From Rhodospira sp. (GTDB lineage Bacteria > Pseudomonadota > Alphaproteobacteria > Rhodospirillales > Rhodospirillaceae), in the NCBI GenBank assembly GCA_028277295.1, contig JANQGN010000062.1:1-22727 (forward strand): a stretch of DNA of 22,727 bases, written 5' to 3'. This document shows, one piece after another, positions 6,515-14,416 of the stretch. The position numbers and the translations under genes are program-made. Each line of letters begins with the position of its first letter. The stretch's first letter is position 1. The notes below the pieces were generated by a model. The model ran no database searches. It was not told the DNA's origin and was given only the letters and a program-made list of their open reading frames with translations.

Positions 6515-7738
6515 ATGGTTGAAGCCTTGGGTGTGGACGCACGGGCAACCCCCACAGAGGACCGGATCACCCTGATCCTCGGGGTGGCGGATGGGCGGGT
6601 TGCGCGCACGATGGTGAGCGTGAGCCGGCGCGCCACGGCCGCCACGGTGTTGGTGGGGCAGCCGACGGACGCGGCGGTGCGGCTGGTGGGCCTGCTGTTC
6701 TCGTTATGCGGCACGGCCCAGACGGTGGCCGCCCTGGGGGCGCTGGAGGCCGCGACGGCTCGCCGGTCCTCGCCGGAGACCGTCGCCGCCCGCCAGGCGT
6801 TGGTGCTGATCGAAGCCCTCGAGCAAGGGGCGCTGCGCATGGGGCTGGACTGGGCGGCCCTGGTGGGGTTGGCGCCGGATGACTCGGGGGTGCGCGCCCT
6901 TCGGGACGACCTCGAGGCGTTGCGGGCGATCGTGACGACGGCGGTCAGCGGCTGGGATCGGATCGGTGGCGCGGACGACGGGGCCGTCTGGCCTCCCGCA
7001 GCCCTGGCCGATGCCGTGGGCGCGGTCTCGGCCAGGCTGGGGCGGTGGGTTCCCGACGCGGCGACACTGTCCGATTCGGTGACCGCGATCCGTGCCTGGG
7101 CCGAGGACGACCAGAGCGTATCGGCGCGGGCCGTGGCCCTGGCGCTGGCCACGCCGCCCGAACCGGCGCCCAACGTGCCGCCGCTGGCGGGCTGGCGGCT
7201 GGTCACCTTCGCCGAGCGCCTGCGCCACGACGCGGAGGCAGCGGCCTTCGTGGCGCGGCCGGAGTGGCGAGGGGCGGCGGCGGAGACGGGCGCGCTGGCC
7301 CGCTGTGCTGCCTTGCCGGCGGTCGCGGCGCTTGTGACGGAAGGCGCCGGTCTGGCCGCCCGGCTGGTGGCCCGCGCCCTGGACCTGCGGCGCACGGAAG
7401 CGGCGCTTGGCGCGCTGGCCGAGGGGGAGGCGCCGCCGCCGACGGTCACCGGCGATGGTCCGGGCGTCGGCCTGGCCGCCGTCGAGACCGCGCGTGGCCT
7501 GCTGGTGCACCGCGTGGTGGTGGCGCGACAGCGTGTGACCGCCTGGCAAATCATTGCCCCCACCGATTGGAACGCGCACCCTGACGGGGCGTTGGCCAGG
7601 ACGCCCCTGGGGTGGGTGGCGACCGACCGGGCGGCCCTGACACGGAGGGTCCATCTTCTCGCCCTGGCGATCGATCCCTGTGTGGCCTACGATTTGCGGT
7701 TCATGGATGCGCGGACAGAGGGCGGGGGCCATGCATGA
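6515..7738 (+). CDS. hupK: Hydrogenase maturation scaffold HupK (HoxV-like, degenerate large-subunit relative)
   Basis: Accessory protein (407 aa) distantly related to HupL. Where HupL has RICGVCTGTHALTSVRAVE this protein has LFSLCGTAQTVAALGALEA, with one cysteine (Cys65) and no CxxC. Near the C-terminus the HupL-like DPCLACSTH is replaced by IDPCVAYDL (Cys389). HupK/HoxV proteins are thought to act as a scaffold or carrier for the Fe(CN)2CO group on its way to the large subunit. The loss of the first and last nickel ligands is characteristic of the family, so this is not a broken hupL. The start at 6515 has GAGGGAG at 6496-6502, spacing 12. A TTG at 6494 would add seven residues but lacks an RBS. 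The end overlaps hypA by 8 bp. The protein is unusually rich in Ala, Val and Arg. Confidence 0.85.
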   Translation: MVEALGVDARATPTEDRITLILGVADGRVARTMVSVSRRATAATVLVGQPTDAAVRLVGLLFSLCGTAQTVAALGALEAATARRSSPETVAARQALVLIEALEQGALRMGLDWAALVGLAPDDSGVRALRDDLEALRAIVTTAVSGWDRIGGADDGAVWPPAALADAVGAVSARLGRWVPDAATLSDSVTAIRAWAEDDQSVSARAVALALATPPEPAPNVPPLAGWRLVTFAERLRHDAEAAAFVARPEWRGAAAETGALARCAALPAVAALVTEGAGLAARLVARALDLRRTEAALGALAEGEAPPPTVTGDGPGVGLAAVETARGLLVHRVVVARQRVTAWQIIAPTDWNAHPDGALARTPLGWVATDRAALTRRVHLLALAIDPCVAYDLRFMDARTEGGGHA

Positions 7739-8072
7739 ACTGGCGCTGACCGAGAGCATTTTGCGCATTCTGGAGGCCGAGGCCGACCGCCAGGCGTTTA
7801 CCCGCGTGCGCGCGGTCTGGTTGGAACTGGGTGCCCTGTCGCACGCGGAGCCGGATGCCATCCGGTTCTGCTTCGACCTGGTGATGAAGGGTACCCTGGC
7901 CGAGGGCGCCCGCCTTGACATCCTGCGCACACCCGGCCAGGGCTGGTGCATGGCCTGCGCGGCGGAGATCACGCTCGGCCAGCGATTCGATCCCTGCCCC
8001 CTGTGCGGCGGTCATCAGGTTCAGGTGACCAGCGGCGATGCGATGCAAATCAAGGAACTGGAGGTGGCGTGA
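7731..8072 (+). CDS. hypA: Hydrogenase nickel-incorporation metallochaperone HypA
   Basis: Nickel chaperone (113 aa) that works with HypB to load nickel into the HupL precursor. It begins MHELALTE; the Met1-His2-Glu3 start is the family's nickel-binding site, which fixes the start at 7731 although an upstream in-frame ATG exists at 7680. The zinc site is CMAC ... CPLC, two CxxC pairs separated by 13 residues. The start lies inside the 3' end of hupK (8-bp overlap), and the stop overlaps the hypB start by one base (TGATG), consistent with coupled translation of hupK-hypA-hypB. Confidence 0.97.
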   Translation: MHELALTESILRILEAEADRQAFTRVRAVWLELGALSHAEPDAIRFCFDLVMKGTLAEGARLDILRTPGQGWCMACAAEITLGQRFDPCPLCGGHQVQVTSGDAMQIKELEVA

Positions 8073-9004
8073 TGTGCACCGTCTGCGGATGCGGCCAGGC
8101 GAGCGTCAACGGCCGGCTGGTCTCCGGTCCCGCTGGTCAGGACCACCCTCATCACCATCATGATCATCATCACGATGGCCATGATCATCACCACCACCAT
8201 TATCATTATCATCATGATCATGACCGGGCGCCGACCGAGACGCCCACACCGGTCGCCGATGCCGGTGCGCATCACCACGGCCGGGGGCCGGGCGGCGCCC
8301 ATGTGCCGGGTCTCGACCAGGCCCGCATCGTCCGGGTCGAACGCGACATCCTGGACGCCAACGATGCCCGCGCCGCCGAGACCCGCGCTTTGTTCGCGGA
8401 TCGGGGCATCCTGGCCCTGAACCTGGTGTCCTCGCCGGGGTCGGGCAAGACAACATTGTTGACCCGCACCCTGGCCGACCTCGCCGGCCGGGTGCCGCTG
8501 GCGGTGATCGAGGGCGATCAGCAGACCAGCCTGGATGCCGAGCGCATCCGGGCCACCGGTGTGCCGGCGCTTCAAGTGAACACCGGCAAGGGCTGCCATC
8601 TGGACGCCGACATGGTGGCCCGCGCCGTGGACACGCTGAATCCGGCCGGCGGCGCCGTGCTGTTCATCGAAAACGTGGGCAACCTGGTCTGCCCGGCCGC
8701 CTTCGATCTGGGGGAGGCGCACAAGGTGGTCATCCTCTCGGTCACCGAGGGCGAGGACAAGCCGCTCAAGTACCCGGATATGTTCGCCGCCGCCGACCTG
8801 ATGATCCTGACCAAGATGGACCTGCTGCCCCACGTGTCCTTTGACGTGGACCGCTGCGTCGACTTCGCGCGCCGGGTCAATCCGGACCTGGCGGTGCTGC
8901 GGGTTTCGGCCACGCGGGGCGACGGCCTGGCGGCCTGGCGGGACTGGATCCTGGCGCGCCGCGCGACCTGGCCGGCGCCCGACACCGAAAGGACGGCCTC
9001 ATGA
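8072..9004 (+). CDS. hypB: Hydrogenase nickel-incorporation GTPase HypB, His-rich
   Basis: GTPase (310 aa) that drives nickel transfer with HypA. The N-terminal CTVCGCG (residues 2-8) is the high-affinity metal motif. It is followed by a histidine-rich segment (about residues 25-51, 18 His in 27 residues, alternating with Asp and Tyr) and a further HHH at 67-69; such segments in other HypBs store nickel. The P-loop is SPGSGKTT (Lys126), GKGCH carries the GTPase-domain metal ligands, and TKMDLL matches the guanine-binding NKxD region. The start overlaps the hypA stop by one base, and the stop overlaps the hypF start (ATGA). No nickel permease gene (hupE type) is in the window, so the His tract may matter for nickel buffering. 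Confidence 0.97.
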   Translation: MCTVCGCGQASVNGRLVSGPAGQDHPHHHHDHHHDGHDHHHHHYHYHHDHDRAPTETPTPVADAGAHHHGRGPGGAHVPGLDQARIVRVERDILDANDARAAETRALFADRGILALNLVSSPGSGKTTLLTRTLADLAGRVPLAVIEGDQQTSLDAERIRATGVPALQVNTGKGCHLDADMVARAVDTLNPAGGAVLFIENVGNLVCPAAFDLGEAHKVVILSVTEGEDKPLKYPDMFAAADLMILTKMDLLPHVSFDVDRCVDFARRVNPDLAVLRVSATRGDGLAAWRDWILARRATWPAPDTERTAS

Positions 9005-10128
9005 CTCCCAATGCCGCCGTCAAACCGGACTTTCTGGTCTACAGCGCCCGGCTGGCCGGCCCGCCGCCACCGGTCATGGGCATGGGGGCGTTCCTGAAGG
9101 CCTCCGTGGCGGTGATGCGCGACGGGCGCGCCCACCTGTCGCATCCGGTCGGCGACCTGGCCGATGTCACCACGCGCGGCGCCTATGACCAGCTTGTGCC
9201 GCGCATGCGCGCTATCCTGGGCGCGACGCCGGCCGTGATCGCCCATGACCTTCACCCCGATTTTCACTCCACCGGCGCGGCCCAGGCGCTGGCCGCCGAG
9301 ACCGGCGCCGTGGCCCTGCCGGTGCAGCATCATCATGCCCACATCGCCGCCGTGGCGGCGGAGAATGGGCACGTGGGGCCGCTGTTGGGACTGTCCCTCG
9401 ATGGCTTCGGCCTCGGGCCGGGCGGCGAGTCCTGGGGCGGGGAGTTGCTGCGGGTGGACGGCGCCAGCTACGACCGCCTGGGTCACCTGCGCCGGTTGCC
9501 GCAGCCGGGGGGCGACGTGGCGGCGCGCGAGCCCTGGCGCATGGCGGCGGCCGTTCTGCATGTCCTCGGCCGCACCGACGAGATCGCCGCGCGCTTCGCC
9601 GGGCAACGCCATGCCGGTATGCTGGGCCAGGTCCTGGAGCGCCGCTTGAATTGCCCCGAGACCAGTTCGGCCGGGCGCCTGTTCGATGCCGCCTGCGGTT
9701 TGCTGGGTGTGCATCCCGTGGCCGACTTCGAGGGGCAGGCACCGATGGCGCTGGAAAAGATGGTCTCGAACCCCCGGGTGCTGGCGGGCGGGTGGTCGAT
9801 CAGTGAGAGTGGCCAGCTGGATACCTTGCCGCTCATGGCTGCCCTGACCGAGGCCCTGACGCCGCCGGCCGGCGCCGACCTGTTCCATGGCACCCTGACC
9901 GCCGCCCTGGTCGATTGGGCGACCCGAGCAGCCGATCGCTCTGGCCTGCGCACCATCGGCCTGTCTGGCGGGTGCTTCCTGAACCGGGTGCTGAGCGCGT
10001 CCGTCTCCCATGGTCTGCGGAAGCGGGGGCTTTCGGTGCTCACCCACCGCGTGGTGGCGCCGGGCGACCCGGGAGTGGCGCTGGGCCAGGCCTGGGTGGC
10101 CGCCCATCACGCGACCACCCTGACCTAG
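9001..10128 (+). CDS. hypF: Short HypF: Kae1-like carbamoyltransferase half only
   Basis: Matches the C-terminal half of HypF, the protein that transfers a carbamoyl group to the HypE C-terminal cysteine as the precursor of the cyanide ligands. Kae1-like landmarks are AHDLHPDFHST, the metal site QHHHAH (residues 109-114), SLDGFGLGPGGESWGGELL (a variant of DGTGYGxDGxxWGGE), GRLFDA and the C-terminal GLSGGCFLN ... DPGVALGQA. At 375 aa it is half the usual ~750 aa. The acylphosphatase, zinc-finger and YrdC domains are missing and not encoded upstream, since hypB ends inside the ATGA overlap. AAAGGA (8988-8993) supports the start, so the gene is complete as a short form. As I recall, Cupriavidus necator has a comparably short HypF1. 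The stop TAG is the first triplet of repeat copy 3. Confidence 0.88.
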   Translation: MTPNAAVKPDFLVYSARLAGPPPPVMGMGAFLKASVAVMRDGRAHLSHPVGDLADVTTRGAYDQLVPRMRAILGATPAVIAHDLHPDFHSTGAAQALAAETGAVALPVQHHHAHIAAVAAENGHVGPLLGLSLDGFGLGPGGESWGGELLRVDGASYDRLGHLRRLPQPGGDVAAREPWRMAAAVLHVLGRTDEIAARFAGQRHAGMLGQVLERRLNCPETSSAGRLFDAACGLLGVHPVADFEGQAPMALEKMVSNPRVLAGGWSISESGQLDTLPLMAALTEALTPPAGADLFHGTLTAALVDWATRAADRSGLRTIGLSGGCFLNRVLSASVSHGLRKRGLSVLTHRVVAPGDPGVALGQAWVAAHHATTLT

Positions 10129-10230
10129 AGCATGCTGCGCGATTTCTGAATCGCCCAGCATGCTCTAACCATTTGTTTTTCCAGCAAATCGTCGTCGCGA
10201 TCCGGTCCGGATCACTCGGGATTTGCTCTA
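10126..10230 (-). repeat. Compound palindromic repeat, copy 3
   Basis: Short 105-bp form in the opposite orientation to copies 1 and 2: module B (10127-10166) comes first on the + strand and module A (to 10230) second. Module B pairs at 17 of 18 positions, with only an unpaired C-C at position 12. The linker is ACCATTTGTTTTTCCAGC. Module A contains GATCCGG-T-CCGGATC, a C-G version of the T-A pairs seen in copies 2 and 4. The first TAG is the hypF stop codon, and the repeat ends 17 bp before the hypC ATG, leaving room only for the hypC RBS. Confidence 0.9.
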
Positions 10231-10247
10231 GCGAGGCTGCTCGTCCC

Positions 10248-10526
10248 ATGTGCCTGGCCGTTCCCGCCAAAGTCCTTGCCCTGCTGCCCGGCGCCATGGC
10301 CCGCGTGGATGCTGGCGGCGTGATCAAGGTGGTCTCGGTGGCCCTGGTCGATGACCTGCGGCCCGGCGACTACGTGATCCTGCATGTGGGGTACGCCCTG
10401 TCGCGTCTGGACCCCGAGGAGGCCGAACGCACCCTGGCCTTGATCGCCGAGATGGTGGCCGCTGGCGAGGGCACGGCCGACAGCGCGCGAGAGGACGGGG
10501 AGCGGCCGGCCCCGGCGCCCACATGA
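10248..10526 (+). CDS. hypC: Hydrogenase assembly chaperone HypC
   Basis: Small chaperone (92 aa) beginning MCLAVPAKV, the HypC signature with the functional Cys2. It pairs with HypD during assembly of the Fe(CN)2CO moiety and carries that to the large subunit. The HypC-like core (VVSVALVDDLRPGDYVILHVGYALSRLDPEEA) is complete; the C-terminal Asp/Arg/Pro tail is extra. GAGG at 10233-10236 is the likely RBS, placed just after repeat copy 3. The stop overlaps hypD (ATGA). It is distinct from the HupF copy at 5076. Confidence 0.96.
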   Translation: MCLAVPAKVLALLPGAMARVDAGGVIKVVSVALVDDLRPGDYVILHVGYALSRLDPEEAERTLALIAEMVAAGEGTADSAREDGERPAPAPT

Positions 10527-11698
10527 GATACGTCGACGAATACCGCGACGCGACCCTGGGGCGCGGGTTGGCGCGGGCCATCGCGGCGGCCGTCCGGCCC
10601 GGGACGCGCTACAATCTCATGGAGTTCTGCGGCGGGCACACCCATGCCATCGCCCGTCATGGCCTGGAGGACCTGTTGCCCGAGGGCGTGCGCCTGATCC
10701 ATGGGCCGGGCTGCCCGGTGTGCGTGCTGCCGGTGGGGCGGCTGGACATGGCCATCTCGCTGGTGCGCGACCATGGCGTTATCCTGTGCACGTATGGCGA
10801 TATGATGCGGGTGCCTGGTAGTGAAGGTGTCACCCTGCTCAAGGTGAAGGCCGAGGGCGGCGATGTGCGCATGGTCTACTCGACGCTCGACGCGGTGACC
10901 ATCGCCCAGGACAACCGCGACCGTCCGGTGGTGTTCTTCGCCATCGGCTTCGAGACCACGACGCCGCCGACCGCGCTGGCGGTGTCTCGGGCGGCGAGTC
11001 TGCGCCTGGGCAACTTCTCCGTCTTCTGCAATCACGTTCTGACCCCCGCGGCGATCCAGAGCCTGCTGGACAGTCCAGCCGTGCGTGACCTGGAGGGCGG
11101 ATCCATCCCCCTGGATGGCTTCATCGGTCCGGCCCATGTATCCACGGTGATCGGCGCCCGGCCGTACGAGTACTTCGCCGAGGAGTACCGCAAGCCGGTG
11201 GTCATCGCCGGGTTCGAGCCCCTGGACGTCTTGCAGGCGGTGCTGATGCTCGTGCGGCAAATCAATGACGACCGGTCGGTGGTGGAGGTCCAATATGCCC
11301 GGGCGGTCACGCGGACGGGCAACGAGAAGGCCCAGGCGGTGGTGGCTGGTATGTTTGAATTGCGCAAGGCGTTCGACTGGCGGGGCCTGGGGCCAGTGCC
11401 CTATTCGGCCCTTCGGTTCAATGCCCGGCATGCCGCATGGGATGCGGAGCGGCGCTTCGCGCTCGCCGACCGGCCCGGGCGCGACTCCCGGGGGTGCGAC
11501 TGCGGCGCCATCCTGCGGGGGGTGAAGGAGCCCCGGGACTGCCGGCTGTTCGGAACCGCCTGCACGCCGGACACCCCAAAGGGCGCGTGCATGGTGTCCT
11601 CGGAAGGCGCCTGCGCGGCCTATTGGATCCATGGGCGGTTCCGGGACGCGCGACTCGGCGAGGACAGGCGATGCGCCAACCATTCCCCCACCCCTTGA
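10523..11698 (+). CDS. hypD: Hydrogenase Fe-ligand assembly protein HypD
   Basis: Iron-sulfur scaffold (391 aa) on which, with HypC, Fe receives its two cyanides and one CO. Conserved motifs are MEFCGGHTHAI, GPGCPVCVLP (the redox-active CxxC), FFAIGFETTTPPTA, and the C-terminal [4Fe-4S] cysteines in CDCGAILRG, DCRLFG and CTPDTPKGACMVSSEGACAAYW. The length is typical. The ATGA overlap with hypC suggests translational coupling. Its 3' end overlaps the hypE start by 28 bp. Confidence 0.97.
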   Translation: MRYVDEYRDATLGRGLARAIAAAVRPGTRYNLMEFCGGHTHAIARHGLEDLLPEGVRLIHGPGCPVCVLPVGRLDMAISLVRDHGVILCTYGDMMRVPGSEGVTLLKVKAEGGDVRMVYSTLDAVTIAQDNRDRPVVFFAIGFETTTPPTALAVSRAASLRLGNFSVFCNHVLTPAAIQSLLDSPAVRDLEGGSIPLDGFIGPAHVSTVIGARPYEYFAEEYRKPVVIAGFEPLDVLQAVLMLVRQINDDRSVVEVQYARAVTRTGNEKAQAVVAGMFELRKAFDWRGLGPVPYSALRFNARHAAWDAERRFALADRPGRDSRGCDCGAILRGVKEPRDCRLFGTACTPDTPKGACMVSSEGACAAYWIHGRFRDARLGEDRRCANHSPTP

Positions 11699-12714
11699 AC
11701 CTCGACACCGGCCTGGTCGAGATGAGCCATGGCGCCGGTGGCCGGGCCATGGCGCAGTTGATCAACCAGGTCTTTGTCGCCGCGTTCGATAATCCGCTGC
11801 TGGGTCAGGGCAACGACCAGGCCCGGCTGCCAATGCCGGCGGGCCGCCTGGTGGTGACCACCGACGGCTATGTGATCACGCCTCGGGTGTTTCCCGGCGG
11901 CGATATCGGCTCCCTGGCGGTGCACGGCACGGTCAACGACGTGGCCATGGCCGGCGCCGTGCCGCTCTACCTGACGGCGGGGTTTGTCCTTGAAGAGGGT
12001 CTGCCGCTCGCCGACCTGGTGGCCATCGTGCGCTCGATGGCCCGGGCGGCGCGCGAGGCCGGCGTGTCCGTGGTCACCGGCGATACCAAGGTGGTGGAGC
12101 GTGGCGGCTGCGACGGTCTGTTCATCACCACCACCGGCGTTGGCGTCATCACCGACGACCGCCTGGATCTGTCCGGCGACAAGGCCCGGCCGGGCGACTT
12201 GATCCTGGTCAGCGGCACCCTCGGCGATCACGGCGTGGCCGTCATGTCCCAGCGCGAGACCCTGACCTTCGAAACGCCCATCCTGTCGGACAGCGCGGCG
12301 CTCCACGACCTGGTGGCGGATATGGTGGAGGCGGTGCCGGAAATCCGGGCCATGCGTGACCCCACGCGCGGCGGCCTGGCGGCCACCCTCAACGAACTGG
12401 CCCAACAGTCGGGCGTCGGCATGGCCATCCGCGAGGCCGACATCCCTCTCAAACCGGCGGTGCGCGGCGCCTGCGAGTTGCTGGGCCTTGACCCGCTGAC
12501 GGTGGCCAACGAGGGCAAGCTGTTGGCCATCTGTCCTCCGGAGCGGGCCGAGGCCCTGTTGGAGGCCATGCGCGCCCATCCCTTGGGCCACGAGGCCGCC
12601 GTCATCGGTCGTGTTGTTCAGGACCCTGACTGCTTCGTGCAGATGGAAACCCGACTGGGTGGACGTCGCATTGTTGACTGGCTGGCTGGCGAGCAATTGC
12701 CACGGATTTGTTGA
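11671..12714 (+). CDS. hypE: Hydrogenase maturation thiocarbamate dehydratase HypE
   Basis: ATP-dependent enzyme (347 aa) that dehydrates the carbamoyl group received from HypF on its terminal cysteine to a thiocyanate, the cyanide donor for HypCD. The protein ends exactly in PRIC, with Cys347 as the modified residue. N-terminal SHGAGGRAM and GGDIGSLAVHGTVNDVAM match the PurM-like ATP-binding family, as do DPTRGGLAATLNE and GKLLAI. The start at 11671 has AGGA (11661-11664) 6 bp upstream and puts the conserved LVEMSHGAGG at residue 15-24; it lies 28 bp inside hypD. Confidence 0.97.
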   Translation: MRQPFPHPLNLDTGLVEMSHGAGGRAMAQLINQVFVAAFDNPLLGQGNDQARLPMPAGRLVVTTDGYVITPRVFPGGDIGSLAVHGTVNDVAMAGAVPLYLTAGFVLEEGLPLADLVAIVRSMARAAREAGVSVVTGDTKVVERGGCDGLFITTTGVGVITDDRLDLSGDKARPGDLILVSGTLGDHGVAVMSQRETLTFETPILSDSAALHDLVADMVEAVPEIRAMRDPTRGGLAATLNELAQQSGVGMAIREADIPLKPAVRGACELLGLDPLTVANEGKLLAICPPERAEALLEAMRAHPLGHEAAVIGRVVQDPDCFVQMETRLGGRRIVDWLAGEQLPRIC

Positions 12715-12715
12715 T

Positions 12716-14416
12716 ATGCGGATCCTGCTCTTGGCCCATGGCTTCAACAGCCTGACCCAGCGCCTGTTCGTCGACCTGCGCGAGGATGGTCACGCGGTGT
12801 CCGTGGAGTTCGATGTTTCCGACGATCTGACTCGCGAGGCGGTGAACCTGTTTGCCCCCGACCTGGTGCTGGCGCCGTTCCTCACGCGGGCGATCCCCGA
12901 GGACGTGTGGCGGCGGGTGCGCTGCCTCATCGTGCACCCTGGCATTGTTGGCGATCGCGGTCCCTCGGCGCTGGATTGGGCGATCCTGGAGGGCGAGGCG
13001 ACCTGGGGGGTCACCGTGATCGAGGCGGCGGCCGACCTGGACGCGGGCGACGTCTGGGCGGCGCGCACCTTCCCCATGCGGTCGGCGACCAAATCCAGCC
13101 TGTACCGGGCCGAGGTGACCGAGGGCGCGGTGGCGGCGGTGCGGGAGTCCGTCGCCAAGCTTCAGGCGGGAGAGACGCGGGGCATGCCGGTTGTGCCGGG
13201 GGCTCCCGGCGTGCGGGGTCGGGCGCGCCCGCCCATGACCCAGGCGGACCGGCGCATCGACTGGACCACGGAGACCACCGCCCAGGTGCTGGCGAAGGTG
13301 CGGGCGTCAGACGGGCTCCCGGGGGTGCGCGACGAGATCCTGGGCCTGCCCGTGTCGCTTTACAACGCATGCGAGGCGGTGGGGCTTAAGGGCGCGCCGG
13401 GTCGCGTGGTCGGGTTGGGCGGCGAGTCGGTGGCCATCGCCACCACCGACGGCGCGGTGTGGGTCGGCCACCTGATCGACCGCTCCGGCGACGCCGAGCC
13501 CCTGAAACTGCCGGCGGTGCGGGTGTTGGGCAAGCGGCGGCTGGCGGGTGTGCCGGAGATCGCCGCCGGGCCGCTGGACATCTGGACGGAGCGCCAAGAC
13601 GGTGTCTGCTATCTGCATTTTCCCTTTCACAACGGGGCCATGACCGCCGGGCAGTGCCACCGTCTGCGGGTCGCCTTCCTGGCCGCCGCCGAGGGCGAGG
13701 AGCGGGTGATCGCCCTGATGGGCGGACCGGAGTTCTGGTCCAATGGCTTGCATTTGACGGTGATCGAGGCCGCCGACAGCCCCGCGGACGAATCCTGGGC
13801 CAATATCATCGCCATGAACGACCTAGCGGGCGCCATCCTGACCCGAACCGACCGCTGGGTGGTGAGTGCCTTGCAAGGCAACGCAGGCGCTGGTGGCGTG
13901 TTCCTGGCCCTGGCGGCGGACGTGGTGTGGGCGCGCCAGGGCGTTGTGCTCAATCCGCACTACAAGAGCATGGGCAATCTCTATGGGTCTGAGTACTGGA
14001 CCTATGTGCTGCCGCGCCGGGTGGGCGAGGAGCGGGCGCGCCAGATCGCCGACGCCCGCCTGCCCATGGGGACCGCCGAGGCGGTCCGCCTGGGCTTGCT
14101 GGACGACGCCTTCGGAGCGGACGGGGCGGCGTTTCGGGGGGACCTCCGGCGGCGCCTGTTGGCCCTGGCCGCCGACACCGATGGTCTGGCCGCCCGGCTG
14201 GCCGCCAAGGCGGCGCGGCTGGCGGCTGACGAGGCCGCGCGGCCGCTCACCAGCTATCGAACCGCGGAGATGGAGCGCATGCGGCTGAACTTTTACGGTT
14301 TCGATCCCTCCTACCACGTGGCGCGGTCCCATTTTGTGCGCAAGACGCCCAAGGCCCGGACACCGTCGGCCTTGGCACTGCATCATCATCGGGGTGTCGC
14401 GCCAGCGGGACAATGA
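12716..14416 (+). CDS. hypX: HypX/HoxX: CO-supplying maturation protein
   Basis: Two-domain protein (566 aa) that in characterised relatives takes the formyl group of 10-formyl-tetrahydrofolate and releases CO for the active-site iron under aerobic conditions. Residues 1-~250 resemble methionyl-tRNA formyltransferase, with FNSLTQR (Gln15), HPGIVGDRGPSALDWAI (residues 74-90) and LYRAEV (Arg131). From ~330 a crotonase-like domain carries LHFPFHNGAMTAGQC, GGPEFWSNGLHL, LQGNAGAGGVFLALAADVVWAR and NPHYKSMGNLYGSEYW. There is no clear RBS; the ATG follows the hypE stop by one base, so translation is probably coupled. The stop (14414-14416) directly abuts the stop of the convergent glycosyltransferase gene. 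Confidence 0.96.
   Translation: MRILLLAHGFNSLTQRLFVDLREDGHAVSVEFDVSDDLTREAVNLFAPDLVLAPFLTRAIPEDVWRRVRCLIVHPGIVGDRGPSALDWAILEGEATWGVTVIEAAADLDAGDVWAARTFPMRSATKSSLYRAEVTEGAVAAVRESVAKLQAGETRGMPVVPGAPGVRGRARPPMTQADRRIDWTTETTAQVLAKVRASDGLPGVRDEILGLPVSLYNACEAVGLKGAPGRVVGLGGESVAIATTDGAVWVGHLIDRSGDAEPLKLPAVRVLGKRRLAGVPEIAAGPLDIWTERQDGVCYLHFPFHNGAMTAGQCHRLRVAFLAAAEGEERVIALMGGPEFWSNGLHLTVIEAADSPADESWANIIAMNDLAGAILTRTDRWVVSALQGNAGAGGVFLALAADVVWARQGVVLNPHYKSMGNLYGSEYWTYVLPRRVGEERARQIADARLPMGTAEAVRLGLLDDAFGADGAAFRGDLRRRLLALAADTDGLAARLAAKAARLAADEAARPLTSYRTAEMERMRLNFYGFDPSYHVARSHFVRKTPKARTPSALALHHHRGVAPAGQ

Noticed and set aside
6515..7738. hupK as a decaying duplicate of hupL
   Set aside because: The frame is intact, tightly coupled to hypA, and loss of the CxxC ligands is typical of the HupK/HoxV family.
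8072..10128. Frameshifted full-length hypF whose N-terminal half lies upstream
   Set aside because: The upstream sequence is an intact hypB ending in an ATGA overlap with hypF, so no room exists for the missing domains.
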